DNA of 64,000 nucleotides from Pseudomonas taiwanensis (GTDB taxonomy: Bacteria; Pseudomonadota; Gammaproteobacteria; Pseudomonadales; Pseudomonadaceae), in NCBI RefSeq assembly GCF_013393345.1, contig NZ_QJRF01000030.1:186001-250000 (forward strand), written 5' to 3'. The notes under the pieces were generated by a model. The model was not told the DNA's origin. It saw only the letters and a program-made list of their open reading frames with translations, and did no database searches. How positions within the stretch are numbered: the stretch's first letter is position 1; every line of letters starts with the position of its first letter. Positions 9,047-17,401 of this stretch are shown one piece after another. The position numbers and the translations under genes were made by a program.

Positions 9047-10020
9047 TGAGCCTCGATCCCGGACGTGGCTACGATCTGATCGGTGACGTCCACGGTTGCG
9101 CGCATACCCTGGAGCGCCTGCTCGACCGACTCGGCTATCGCAAGCAGGGTGGTGTCTGGCGGCACCCGCAGCGCATGGCGCTGTTCCTCGGCGACATCAT
9201 CGACCGCGGCCCGCGCATCCGCGAGGCGCTGCACACGGTCCACGCCATGGTGGAAGCCGGGCAGGCCCTGTGCATCATGGGTAACCATGAGTACAACGCG
9301 CTTGGCTGGAGCACGCCCGCGTCGCCCGGTAGCGGCCGTCACTTCGTCCGTGAGCACACGCCGCGCCATACCCGGCTGATCAAGGAAACCCTGGAGCAGT
9401 TCGAAGGCCATCCGGCGGACTGGCACGACTTCCTCGGCTGGTTCTATGAGCTGCCGCTGTTCCTGGACGGTGGCCATTTCCGCATGGTCCATGCGTGCTG
9501 GGACGGTGAGCTGATCGCGGCCCTGCGCGAGATGCATCCGGACGGGCGAATCAACGAAGCCTTCATCAAGGCCGCGGCCGACCCCACCAGCTTTGCCAGT
9601 CGCGTGTTCGACCGCCTGCTGCGCGGCACCGACCTACCGCTGCCCGGCGGCATGACGCTGACCGGCAGCGACGGCTTCACCCGTTCGGTGTTCCGCACCA
9701 AATTCTGGGCCGAAGACCCGCAAACCTATGGCGACGTGGTGTTCCAACCTGATGCGCTGCCCGAACAGGTGGCCAGCCAGCCGTTGTCCAAGGCGCACAA
9801 GTCGCGCTTGCTCAGCTACGGCCCGCAGGAGCCCATGCTGTTCGTCGGACACTACTGGCGGCGCGGCCGGCCGGCGCCGATTCGCGGCAACCTGGCCTGC
9901 CTGGATTACAGCGCGGTGATGTACGGCAAGCTGGTGGCCTATCGGCTCGACCAGGAAAGCCGGCTGGATCCGGACAAGTTCGTCTGGGTTGAAGTGGAGC
10001 GCCCCGAGGAACCCCAATGA
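9046..10020 (+). CDS. PPP-type metallophosphoesterase
   Basis: 324-residue calcineurin-like phosphoesterase. The metal ligands are clear: GDVHG at residues 13-17, GDIIDRG at ~48-54, GNHE at ~80-83 and a late GHYW histidine motif. This set places it with the serine/threonine phosphoprotein phosphatase and ApaH/PrpE-like group. The natural substrate (phosphoprotein, dinucleoside polyphosphate or other) cannot be read from the sequence. ATG overlaps the nadK stop by one base, and its own stop overlaps the next start as ATGA, so it is made with NAD kinase and the rhomboid protein. Confidence 0.9.
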   Translation: MSLDPGRGYDLIGDVHGCAHTLERLLDRLGYRKQGGVWRHPQRMALFLGDIIDRGPRIREALHTVHAMVEAGQALCIMGNHEYNALGWSTPASPGSGRHFVREHTPRHTRLIKETLEQFEGHPADWHDFLGWFYELPLFLDGGHFRMVHACWDGELIAALREMHPDGRINEAFIKAAADPTSFASRVFDRLLRGTDLPLPGGMTLTGSDGFTRSVFRTKFWAEDPQTYGDVVFQPDALPEQVASQPLSKAHKSRLLSYGPQEPMLFVGHYWRRGRPAPIRGNLACLDYSAVMYGKLVAYRLDQESRLDPDKFVWVEVERPEEPQ

Positions 10021-10883
10021 GTGCGATTGAAGTCCTGCGTCTACCCCTGAATGTGGATCTTTCCGGTTTCATCGCCTTGCTGCAGCGGCTGGAAGTGCCT
10101 TACCGCGTCAGCGAGGAGTCCGGCGAGCAAGTCCTCTGGGTACCGGGCCAGCAACTGGCGGAGCAGGTGCGCGGGCTCTATGCGCGCTTTCCCGACGGCG
10201 ACCCGCACTTCCAGCTTCAGCAGGAAAGGCCGCAGGAGGCGCCGCGCGCCGGTTTCGTCGCCGAGCTCCTGGCCCGCCCCATTACCAGCCTGGTGCTGCT
10301 GGTCACCCTGGTGGTCGCCGCGCTCACCAACCTGGGCGACAACTTCTCGGTCATCCGCTGGCTGAGCTTCCAGGACTTCGAGATCCAGGGCGACTACATC
10401 TACTTCTCCTCCCTGGACGAAGGCCTGGCTGCTGGGCAGTGGTGGCGACTGGTGACGCCGATGCTGATCCACTTCGGCATCCTGCACCTGGCGATGAACG
10501 GCATGTGGTTCTGGGAGCTGGGACGCCGCATCGAGTCGCGCCAGGGCGGTCCGGTGCTGCTGGTGCTGACCCTGGGCTTCAGTCTCGTGTCGGATTACAC
10601 ACAGTATTTCGTCAGCGGCGCATCGCTGTTCGGTGGGCTATCCGGCGTGCTGTACGGCCTGCTTGGCCACTGCTGGGTGTTCCAGCGCCTGGCGCCCTGT
10701 CCAGCCTACCGGCTGCCGCCGGGGGTGATGGTGATGATGCTGATCTGGCTGCTGGTGTGCCTGTCCGGCCTGATCACTGCCCTGGGGTTCGGTGCCATCG
10801 CCAACGGCGCCCACGTGGGTGGCCTGGTCGCCGGTTGCGCCACCGGGCTGCTTGGCGGTGCATTGGCGCGCCTGCGCCGGTAG
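10017..10883 (+). CDS. Rhomboid family intramembrane serine protease
   Basis: 288 residues. The N-terminal ~85 residues form a soluble GlpG-like cytoplasmic domain; six or seven hydrophobic segments follow from residue ~90. Catalytic features are present: GLSG with the nucleophile near residue 209, a histidine in NGAHVGGLVAG near residue 266, and HFGILHLAMN in the second helix, which supplies the oxyanion His/Asn. It should cleave transmembrane helices of single-pass proteins in the inner membrane; the substrates are unknown. Translation is coupled to the preceding phosphoesterase through ATGA. Confidence 0.9.
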   Translation: MSAIEVLRLPLNVDLSGFIALLQRLEVPYRVSEESGEQVLWVPGQQLAEQVRGLYARFPDGDPHFQLQQERPQEAPRAGFVAELLARPITSLVLLVTLVVAALTNLGDNFSVIRWLSFQDFEIQGDYIYFSSLDEGLAAGQWWRLVTPMLIHFGILHLAMNGMWFWELGRRIESRQGGPVLLVLTLGFSLVSDYTQYFVSGASLFGGLSGVLYGLLGHCWVFQRLAPCPAYRLPPGVMVMMLIWLLVCLSGLITALGFGAIANGAHVGGLVAGCATGLLGGALARLRR

Positions 10884-10922
10884 AATGCGCGCTCCGTCCC
10901 ACTCCCAGGACCCGAATCACCC

Positions 10923-11183
10923 ATGTCGTCTTTTGCCCATCTGATCAGCAACATCACCCAGGATGTCTACGAAAGCCTCAAGCTGGCCGTTGAGATCGGC
11001 AAGTGGCCGGACGGCCGCAAGCTGACCCAGGAACAGAAGGAGCTGTCGCTGCAGGCGGTAATTGCCTGGGAGCTGAAGAATCTGCCGGAAGAAGAACGTA
11101 CCGGCTACATGGGCCCGCAGGAGTGCAGCTCCAAGTCCGATCCCATCCCCAACCTTCTGTTCAAGTCGAATTCGGTTCACTGA
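10923..11183 (+). CDS. yeaC: YeaC family (DUF1315) small protein
   Basis: 86-residue soluble, charged protein of the DUF1315/YeaC family (MSSFAHLISNITQDVYESLK start, NLPEEERTGYMGP near residue 60). No function is established. A TAGAAT hexamer at the end of the rhomboid gene (~10880) is a plausible -10 box giving it a separate promoter. The stop TGA at 11181-11183 overlaps the next ATG by one base, so it is coupled to the DUF2797 gene. Confidence 0.9.
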   Translation: MSSFAHLISNITQDVYESLKLAVEIGKWPDGRKLTQEQKELSLQAVIAWELKNLPEEERTGYMGPQECSSKSDPIPNLLFKSNSVH

Positions 11184-12013
11184 TGCTGGAACTAGGACGC
11201 GGCGCACTCAGCAAGATGTCGGTGCGCCTTGAAGCACCGGTGCAATACGGCTTCCGTCTCGACGAGGCGGATATCGCGGTGAATCCCCTGATCGGCAAGC
11301 AATTGCGCCTGGAATTCCTCGGTGCCATTCATTGCACCCACTGCGGACGCAAGACGAAGAAGAGCTTCAGCCAGGGCTACTGCTATCCCTGCTTCACCAA
11401 GCTGGCACAGTGCGACAGCTGCATCGTCAGCCCGGAAAAGTGCCACTTCGAGGCGGGCACCTGCCGCGAGCCGGAGTGGGGCGAGCGCTTCTGCATGACC
11501 GACCACGTGGTCTACCTGGCCAACTCCTCGGGCATCAAGGTGGGCATCACCCGCGCCAGCCAGGTGCCGACCCGCTGGATCGACCAGGGCGCCAGTCAGG
11601 CATTGCCGATCCTGCGCGTGGCCACCCGCCAGCAATCAGGCTTCGTCGAAGACCTGCTGCGCAGCAAGGTGGCCGACCGCACCAACTGGCGCGCGATGCT
11701 CAAGGGCGAGGCACCGCCGCTGGACCTGGCGGCTGTTCGCGACGAGCTCCTCGATCAGCTCGCCGACGGTGTTCGTGCCCTGCAGGACCGCTTCGGCCTG
11801 CAGGCCATCCAGCCGGTAACGGATATCCAGCCCATCGAGATCAGCTATCCCGTGGATGCCTATCCGACCAAGGTCGTCAGCTTCGATCTGGACAAGACGC
11901 CAGTGGTGGAGGGTACGCTGCGGGGCATCAAGGGCCAGTACCTGATCCTCGATACCGGCGTGATCAACCTGCGCAAGTACACGGCCTACCAGTTGGCCAT
12001 CAGCGCAGCGTAG
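11183..12013 (+). CDS. DUF2797 family protein with cysteine-rich segment
   Basis: 276 residues from ATG 11183, which overlaps the yeaC stop; upstream open frame is an overlap artefact. Residues ~50-110 contain CTHCGRK, CYPC, CDSC, then further cysteines at CHFEAGTC and FC, a likely zinc-binding cluster. The following VYLANSSGIKVGITR...RWIDQGA resembles the two-strand core of GIY-YIG-like domains, although the catalytic set is not complete by eye. The pairing with yeaC is common in pseudomonads. Function unknown; nucleic-acid binding is a reasonable guess from the zinc cluster only. Confidence 0.85.
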   Translation: MLELGRGALSKMSVRLEAPVQYGFRLDEADIAVNPLIGKQLRLEFLGAIHCTHCGRKTKKSFSQGYCYPCFTKLAQCDSCIVSPEKCHFEAGTCREPEWGERFCMTDHVVYLANSSGIKVGITRASQVPTRWIDQGASQALPILRVATRQQSGFVEDLLRSKVADRTNWRAMLKGEAPPLDLAAVRDELLDQLADGVRALQDRFGLQAIQPVTDIQPIEISYPVDAYPTKVVSFDLDKTPVVEGTLRGIKGQYLILDTGVINLRKYTAYQLAISAA

Positions 12014-12119
12014 GTTCCGGCATAAGGTCGGCAGGGGAATAGTCCATACTCCGACCTTGACCCCTTTCATCATGCGCGGCCCAGGGTTTCGGGGCCGCCC
12101 CGTAATCGAAGAGACGACC

Positions 12120-14780
12120 ATGCGCACCGAGCAACCGAAAGTCATCTACCTCAAGGACTATCAGGCCCCGGATTACCTGATCGACGAGACCAACCTGACC
12201 TTCGAGCTGTACGAGGATCACACCCTCGTCCACGCCCAGCTGGTGATGCGCCGCAACCCCGAGCGCGCGGCCGAGGGCCTGCCACCGCTGGTGCTGGACG
12301 GCCAGCAGCTGGAGTTGCTGTCGCTCTCCATGGACGACCGCGAACTGGGCGCCGCCGATTACCAGGTGGACGACAGCCATCTGACCCTGCAGCCGGTGGC
12401 CGCGAGCTTCACCCTCGACAGCACCGTGCGCATCCATCCGGAAACCAACACGGCCCTGGAAGGCCTGTACAAGTCCGGCAAGATGTTCTGCACCCAGTGC
12501 GAGGCCGAAGGCTTCCGCAAGATCACCTACTACCTGGACCGCCCGGACGTGATGAGCACGTTCACCACCACGGTCAGCGCCGAGCAGCATCGCTATCCGG
12601 TGCTGCTGTCCAACGGCAATCCAGTGGCCAGCGGGGCGGAGGAGGGCGGTCGTCACTGGTCGACCTGGGAAGACCCGTTCAAGAAACCGGCTTATCTGTT
12701 CGCCCTGGTGGCGGGCGATCTCTGGTGCGTGGAAGACGTCTTCAACACCATGAGCAAGCGCGACGTGACCCTGCGCATCTACGTCGAGCCGGAGAACATC
12801 GACAAGGTGCAGCACGCCATGGACAGCTTGAAGAAGTCCATGCGCTGGGACGAAGAGGTGTATGGCCGCGAGTACGACCTGGACATCTTCATGATCGTCG
12901 CGGTCAACGACTTCAACATGGGCGCCATGGAGAACAAGGGGCTCAACATCTTCAACTCCAGCTGCGTGCTGGCCAAGGCGGAGACCGCTACCGACGCTGC
13001 GCACCAGCGCGTCGAGGCCGTAGTTGCACACGAATACTTCCACAACTGGTCGGGCAACCGCGTGACCTGCCGCGACTGGTTCCAGCTGTCGCTGAAAGAA
13101 GGCTTCACCGTATTCCGTGATGCCGAGTTCTCCGCCGACATGAACTCGCGCACCGTCAAACGCATCGAAGACGTCGCCTTCCTACGTACCAACCAGTTCG
13201 CCGAGGACGCCGGCCCCATGGCCCATCCGGTGCGTCCGGATTCCTTCATCGAGATTTCCAACTTCTACACCCTGACCGTCTACGAGAAGGGCTCGGAAGT
13301 GGTGCGCATGATCCACACGCTCATGGGCGCCGAAGGTTTCCGCAAGGGCACCGACCTCTACTTCGAACGCCACGACGGCCAGGCCGTGACCTGTGACGAC
13401 TTCGTCAAGGCGATGGAAGACGCCAACAGCGTCGACCTTTCCCAGTTCAAGCGCTGGTACAGCCAGTCCGGCACGCCGCGCCTGCAGGTGGAAGACAGCT
13501 ACGATGCAGCGGCGAAGACCTACAGCCTGACCTTCCGCCAGAGCTGCCCGGCCACTCCGGGCCAGAAGGACAAGCAACCCTTCGTCATTCCCGTGGAACT
13601 GGGGCTGCTGGATGCCGCCGGCAACGACCTGCCGCTGCGTCTCGCGGGCGAAGCCAAGGCGCTGGGCGGCAATCGCGTGCTGTCGGTCACCGAGGCCGAA
13701 CAGACCTTCACCTTCGTCGACATCGCCGAGCGTCCGCTGCCGTCGCTGCTGCGTGGTTTCTCCGCACCGGTGAAGCTCGCCTTCCCCTACGACCGTGATC
13801 AGTTGATGTTCCTCATGCAGCACGACTCCGACGGCTTCAACCGTTGGGAGGCCGGCCAGCAACTGTCGGTGCAGGTATTGCAGGAGCTGATCGGCCAGCA
13901 TCAGCGCGGCGAGAAGCTGGTGCTGGACCCGCGCCTGATCACCGCCTTCCGCACCCTGCTGGAGGACGAGTCGCTCGATCAGGCAATGGTCGCGGAAATG
14001 CTGTCCCTGCCGAGCGAGGCCTATCTCACCGAAATCAGCGAAGTGGCCGACGTGGATGCCATCCACGCCGCACGCGAATTCGTCCGCCAGTCCATCGGCG
14101 AAGGCCTGTTCCAGCCGCTGCTGGCCCGCTTCCAGGCCAACCGTGGGTCGTCTCGCGAAACCGGCTACGTGGCCGAGGCGGCGCATATCGCTCGACGCAC
14201 CCTCCAGAACATCGCGCTTTCCTACCTGATGCAGAGCGGCAAGCCGGAAGTGCTGGAGGCCTGCCAGGAGCAGTTCAGCGACTGCGACAACATGACCGAG
14301 CGCCTGTCGGCCCTGGCCGTGCTGGTCAATTCGGGCTTCGAGAAGGAAAAGGCAGAGGCCCTCGAGCGCTTCGCCGAGTACTTCAAGGAAGATCCGCTGG
14401 TGATGGACCAGTGGTTCAGCGTGCAAGCCGGCTGCGGCCTGCCGGGCGGCCTGGAGCGGGTCAAGGCACTGATGGATCACCCGGCCTTCACCCTGAAGAA
14501 CCCGAACAAGGTGCGTGCCCTGATCGGTGCCTTCGCCAACCAGAACCTGGTGAACTTCCATCGCGCCGATGGTGCCGGCTACCGCTTCCTCGCCGACCAT
14601 GTGATCACGCTGAATGCCCTTAACCCGCAGATCGCTTCCCGCCAACTGGCGCCGCTCACCCGCTGGCGCAAGTACGACGCTGGTCGCCAGCAGCTGATGA
14701 GAGCTGAACTGGAGCGCATCCTCGCCTCCGGCGAACTCTCCAGCGACGTCTTCGAAGTGGTCAGCAAGAGCCTCGCCTGA
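12120..14780 (+). CDS. pepN: Aminopeptidase N
   Basis: M1-family zinc aminopeptidase, 886 residues, close to the usual 885. ATG 12120 is preferred over the upstream frame start because the family begins MRTEQPK and GAGACG precedes it. The substrate-anchoring motif GAMEN is at ~268-272. The zinc site HEYFHNW begins at His304, with the third ligand in LKEGFTVF. It hydrolyses N-terminal residues from peptides in the cytosol and does most of the final peptide turnover. It is monocistronic, ending in a strong terminator. Confidence 0.97.
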   Translation: MRTEQPKVIYLKDYQAPDYLIDETNLTFELYEDHTLVHAQLVMRRNPERAAEGLPPLVLDGQQLELLSLSMDDRELGAADYQVDDSHLTLQPVAASFTLDSTVRIHPETNTALEGLYKSGKMFCTQCEAEGFRKITYYLDRPDVMSTFTTTVSAEQHRYPVLLSNGNPVASGAEEGGRHWSTWEDPFKKPAYLFALVAGDLWCVEDVFNTMSKRDVTLRIYVEPENIDKVQHAMDSLKKSMRWDEEVYGREYDLDIFMIVAVNDFNMGAMENKGLNIFNSSCVLAKAETATDAAHQRVEAVVAHEYFHNWSGNRVTCRDWFQLSLKEGFTVFRDAEFSADMNSRTVKRIEDVAFLRTNQFAEDAGPMAHPVRPDSFIEISNFYTLTVYEKGSEVVRMIHTLMGAEGFRKGTDLYFERHDGQAVTCDDFVKAMEDANSVDLSQFKRWYSQSGTPRLQVEDSYDAAAKTYSLTFRQSCPATPGQKDKQPFVIPVELGLLDAAGNDLPLRLAGEAKALGGNRVLSVTEAEQTFTFVDIAERPLPSLLRGFSAPVKLAFPYDRDQLMFLMQHDSDGFNRWEAGQQLSVQVLQELIGQHQRGEKLVLDPRLITAFRTLLEDESLDQAMVAEMLSLPSEAYLTEISEVADVDAIHAAREFVRQSIGEGLFQPLLARFQANRGSSRETGYVAEAAHIARRTLQNIALSYLMQSGKPEVLEACQEQFSDCDNMTERLSALAVLVNSGFEKEKAEALERFAEYFKEDPLVMDQWFSVQAGCGLPGGLERVKALMDHPAFTLKNPNKVRALIGAFANQNLVNFHRADGAGYRFLADHVITLNALNPQIASRQLAPLTRWRKYDAGRQQLMRAELERILASGELSSDVFEVVSKSLA

Positions 14781-14840
14781 CGCACCTCTGACAGCCCGTG
14801 TAATCGGGCTGTCATCCCTCCGAAATCTCTCTTTCAAGAA

Positions 14841-14873
14841 GTGTTACCGGTTAGTTCCGGTAACACTTTTTTG
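14841..14873 (+). terminator. Strong intrinsic terminator after pepN
   Basis: Perfect 10-bp stem GTGTTACCGG (14841-14850) / CCGGTAACAC (14857-14866), a 6-nt loop, then six T residues. A second GC-rich hairpin, ACAGCCCG-TGTAAT-CGGGCTGT at 14791-14812, comes first but lacks a T-run. Confidence 0.9.
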
Positions 14874-15301
14874 TTACTCAAAGAAATGAATCGGCGCCTT
14901 GTTATGCGCAAGCAGTCTTAAAAGCCCACAAAAGGCTTGACCAGACAGCTTTTGGTATGAACGTACATGCCCTTCAAGTGTGATCTTGAGTGACAAATCG
15001 AGCCAGATCGTCCGACAAGATCGGACAGAAAAATCGGAATTGATCAGTGGATGATCAGTCACTTGTTTGACAAAAATTTGTCGTGAAGCTCGCGGAACTT
15101 TTCTGACGCTCATTTGCGAATTGGCACCATGGTTGCAACGCCGCTGGAGATTTGGCCCCGTTTCGGTGCAATTCGAAGCGGGGTGCGCTCTGCGCTGGGG
15201 ATTTCCTGCCGAAGCCAAACAAGGCCGCCAAGCGGCTGGACAAACAAGCCCGCCTGACGGGCTGCCAATAACAAAGTGATCAGTCCACGGAGTAAGACTC
15301 G
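14874..15301. promoter_or_regulatory. 428-bp AT-rich control region before the first DUF1302 gene
   Basis: No gene seen. Two dyads are present: GTCCGA-CAAGA-TCGGAC at 15010-15026 and GACAAA-AA-TTTGTC at 15069-15082. The octamer TGATCAGT occurs three times: 15041-15048, 15052-15059 and 15277-15284, the last just before the start codon. The composition is clearly lower in GC than the flanking genes. This looks like a regulated promoter; the regulator is not apparent. Confidence 0.5.
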
Positions 15302-17338
15302 ATGGAGCTCAAGTCCCGCAAGCCCACGTTGCGTTTCGCGCCGGCCAAGGCAGGTTTCGCCTTTGCCGGTATCCTGCCGATCCTGGTAGCCGCCCAGGCC
15401 CAGGCGGTGGAATTCAGCTTCGCCAACGACGAAATTTCCGGTTCCCTGGATACCACTGTTTCCTACGGCCAGCTGTGGCGCGTACAGGGCCAGGACAAGA
15501 CCAACAACGACATCAACACCAACGACGGTAACCGCAACTTCGATACCGGCCTGGTCTCCGAGGTCTACAAGATCACTTCCGACCTGGAAGCGACCTACAA
15601 GAACTACGGCATGTTCGTTCGTGGCACCGCTTTCTATGACACCCAGATCATGGACAAGCGCAACGACTACCTGGACAACAACAACCCGGTCCAGCCGAGC
15701 CAGAACTTCCCGAAGGACGACAGCTTCACTTACGAAACCCGCCACAAGGCCGGTCGTGATGCGCAGATCCTCGACGCCTACCTCTATGGCAACTGGGACG
15801 TGGCCGACATGCCGGTCACCGGCCGCGTCGGCAAGCAGGTGTTCAACTGGGGTGAGGGCATCTTCTACCGCGGTGGCGTGAACACCACCAACCCGGTCGA
15901 CGCCGCCAAGTTCCGCCTGCCGGGCTCCGAGCTGAAGGAAGTACTGGTACCGGTCGAGGCGCTGAGCTTCAACGTCGGCCTGACCGAAAACCTGTCGATG
16001 GAAACCTTCTACCAGTGGAACTGGAAAGAATCGGCCATCGACCCGGTTGGCACCTATTACTCCGAGACCGACCTGTTCGCTGATGGCGGTAATACCGCGT
16101 ACTCCACCCAGCCTGCGCTGCAACCGCTCGCCCCCCTCTATGGTGGCCTGAGCGCTGCAGGTATCGGTGGCCTTCAGGGCGGCCGCAACGTAGACGCGAA
16201 TGGCGTGATCAAGGTGGCCTCGATCGGTCCGGACATCAACGCCAAGAACGACGGCCAGTTCGGTGTGGCTCTCCGCTATATCGCTGAAGAACTGAACTCC
16301 ACCGAGTTCGGCTTCTACTTCGTCAACTACCACGCCAAAGAGCCGACCATCGCGGCAAACCTGGGTGATTATGCGGGTCTGAACCTTGCCCAGATCGCTG
16401 GCGCCGCTTCTACCGCGATCGCTCCGCAGGTTCAGCAGGCAGTTGCAGCCCAGGCGGGTATCTCGGTCGCTCAATTGCGCGCAGTGCTGGCCAACCCGGC
16501 GCTGAACCCGGCCCTGGCGCGTGCTTATTCCAACGCGCTGACTACCGCTGCTACTACCGCAGCCGGCGGCCTGGCGACTATGGATGTGGCGAACGCCGTG
16601 CAAGCACAGCGTGAATACGCCGAAGACATCCGCATGTACGGCTTCAGCTTCAACACCACCGTGGGCGACGCTTCGGTGTTTGGTGAACTGGCCTACCGCC
16701 CGAACCTGCCGATCGGCATCGCCACCACCAACGACCTGCTGGGCGACCTGCTGCTCCAGGCGCCGCAACTGGCGTCGGGCCGCACCGTCAACATCGGCGG
16801 TCAGGACGTGCAACTGGGTGACTCGATCCACAACTCCGAACGCGTAGAAGCCTTCAATACCTCCCTGGGCACCATCTACAACTTCGGTCCGTCGCTGTCC
16901 TTCGACTCGCTGATCGGCGTGGCGGAGCTGGCTTCCGAGCACCTGCGCGGCAGCGACCTGCAGTACACCGCGTTCAACGGCCAGAAGCGCTACTACTCCG
17001 GCCGTGGCAACAACTCCTACGTCTCCGGCGGCGAGCGTGACGATCAGGTCAACAAGAACGCCTACGGCTACACCCTGCTGGTGTCCGGTACCTGGAACGA
17101 CGTCTATGCCGGCGTGAACATCTCCCCCTACGTCGTCTACAAGGACGACTTCGAGGGCAACTCCTACCAGACCGGCAGCTTCATCGAAGGCCGCAAGGCT
17201 TACACCCTGGGCGTCAAGGCAACCTACCTGAACAGTCTGGAAGCCGAACTCCAGTACACCGAGTTCTACGGCGGCGGCCAGAACAACTCGGTACGTGACC
17301 GCGACAACATCGGCGTCAACGTCAAGTACTCGTTCTAA
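15302..17338 (+). CDS. DUF1302 outer-membrane protein, backbone copy
   Basis: 678 residues. A signal peptide (cleavage about AQA-QA/VEF near residue 35) is followed by sequence with alternating hydrophobic and aromatic strands and a final NVKYSF, the C-terminal aromatic signature of outer-membrane beta-barrels. DUF1302 proteins are predicted barrels often encoded beside DUF1329, YCF48 and MMPL genes. Here residues ~345-440 hold an Ala-rich, probably helical insert missing from the second copy at 52516, which explains much of the length difference (678 against 547). It probably passes hydrophobic molecules or anchors an envelope complex. It forms an operon with the DUF1329 gene 63 bases downstream. 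Confidence 0.88.
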   Translation: MELKSRKPTLRFAPAKAGFAFAGILPILVAAQAQAVEFSFANDEISGSLDTTVSYGQLWRVQGQDKTNNDINTNDGNRNFDTGLVSEVYKITSDLEATYKNYGMFVRGTAFYDTQIMDKRNDYLDNNNPVQPSQNFPKDDSFTYETRHKAGRDAQILDAYLYGNWDVADMPVTGRVGKQVFNWGEGIFYRGGVNTTNPVDAAKFRLPGSELKEVLVPVEALSFNVGLTENLSMETFYQWNWKESAIDPVGTYYSETDLFADGGNTAYSTQPALQPLAPLYGGLSAAGIGGLQGGRNVDANGVIKVASIGPDINAKNDGQFGVALRYIAEELNSTEFGFYFVNYHAKEPTIAANLGDYAGLNLAQIAGAASTAIAPQVQQAVAAQAGISVAQLRAVLANPALNPALARAYSNALTTAATTAAGGLATMDVANAVQAQREYAEDIRMYGFSFNTTVGDASVFGELAYRPNLPIGIATTNDLLGDLLLQAPQLASGRTVNIGGQDVQLGDSIHNSERVEAFNTSLGTIYNFGPSLSFDSLIGVAELASEHLRGSDLQYTAFNGQKRYYSGRGNNSYVSGGERDDQVNKNAYGYTLLVSGTWNDVYAGVNISPYVVYKDDFEGNSYQTGSFIEGRKAYTLGVKATYLNSLEAELQYTEFYGGGQNNSVRDRDNIGVNVKYSF

Positions 17339-17355
17339 TCCCAACAAGAACAATA

Positions 17356-17375
17356 CGGGCGCCCCGGGGCGCCCG
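17356..17375. repeat. 20-bp perfect palindrome between DUF1302 and DUF1329 genes
   Basis: CGGGCGCCCCGGGGCGCCCG is fully self-complementary and lies between the two stop/start codons, with no T-run after it. In RNA it would fold to a very stable hairpin between the cistrons, which could change the ratio or stability of the two messages. SD-like GGAGA lies just before the next ATG. Confidence 0.7.
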
Positions 17376-17401
17376 ATACAGACTCATCACGGAGAACCCC
17401 C

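Noticed and set aside
15110-17353. Long open frame on the reverse strand across the backbone DUF1302 gene (747 codons)
   Set aside because: It mirrors the codon bias of the forward gene in GC-rich DNA; no ribosome site, no recognisable domain, and it covers the promoter region as well.
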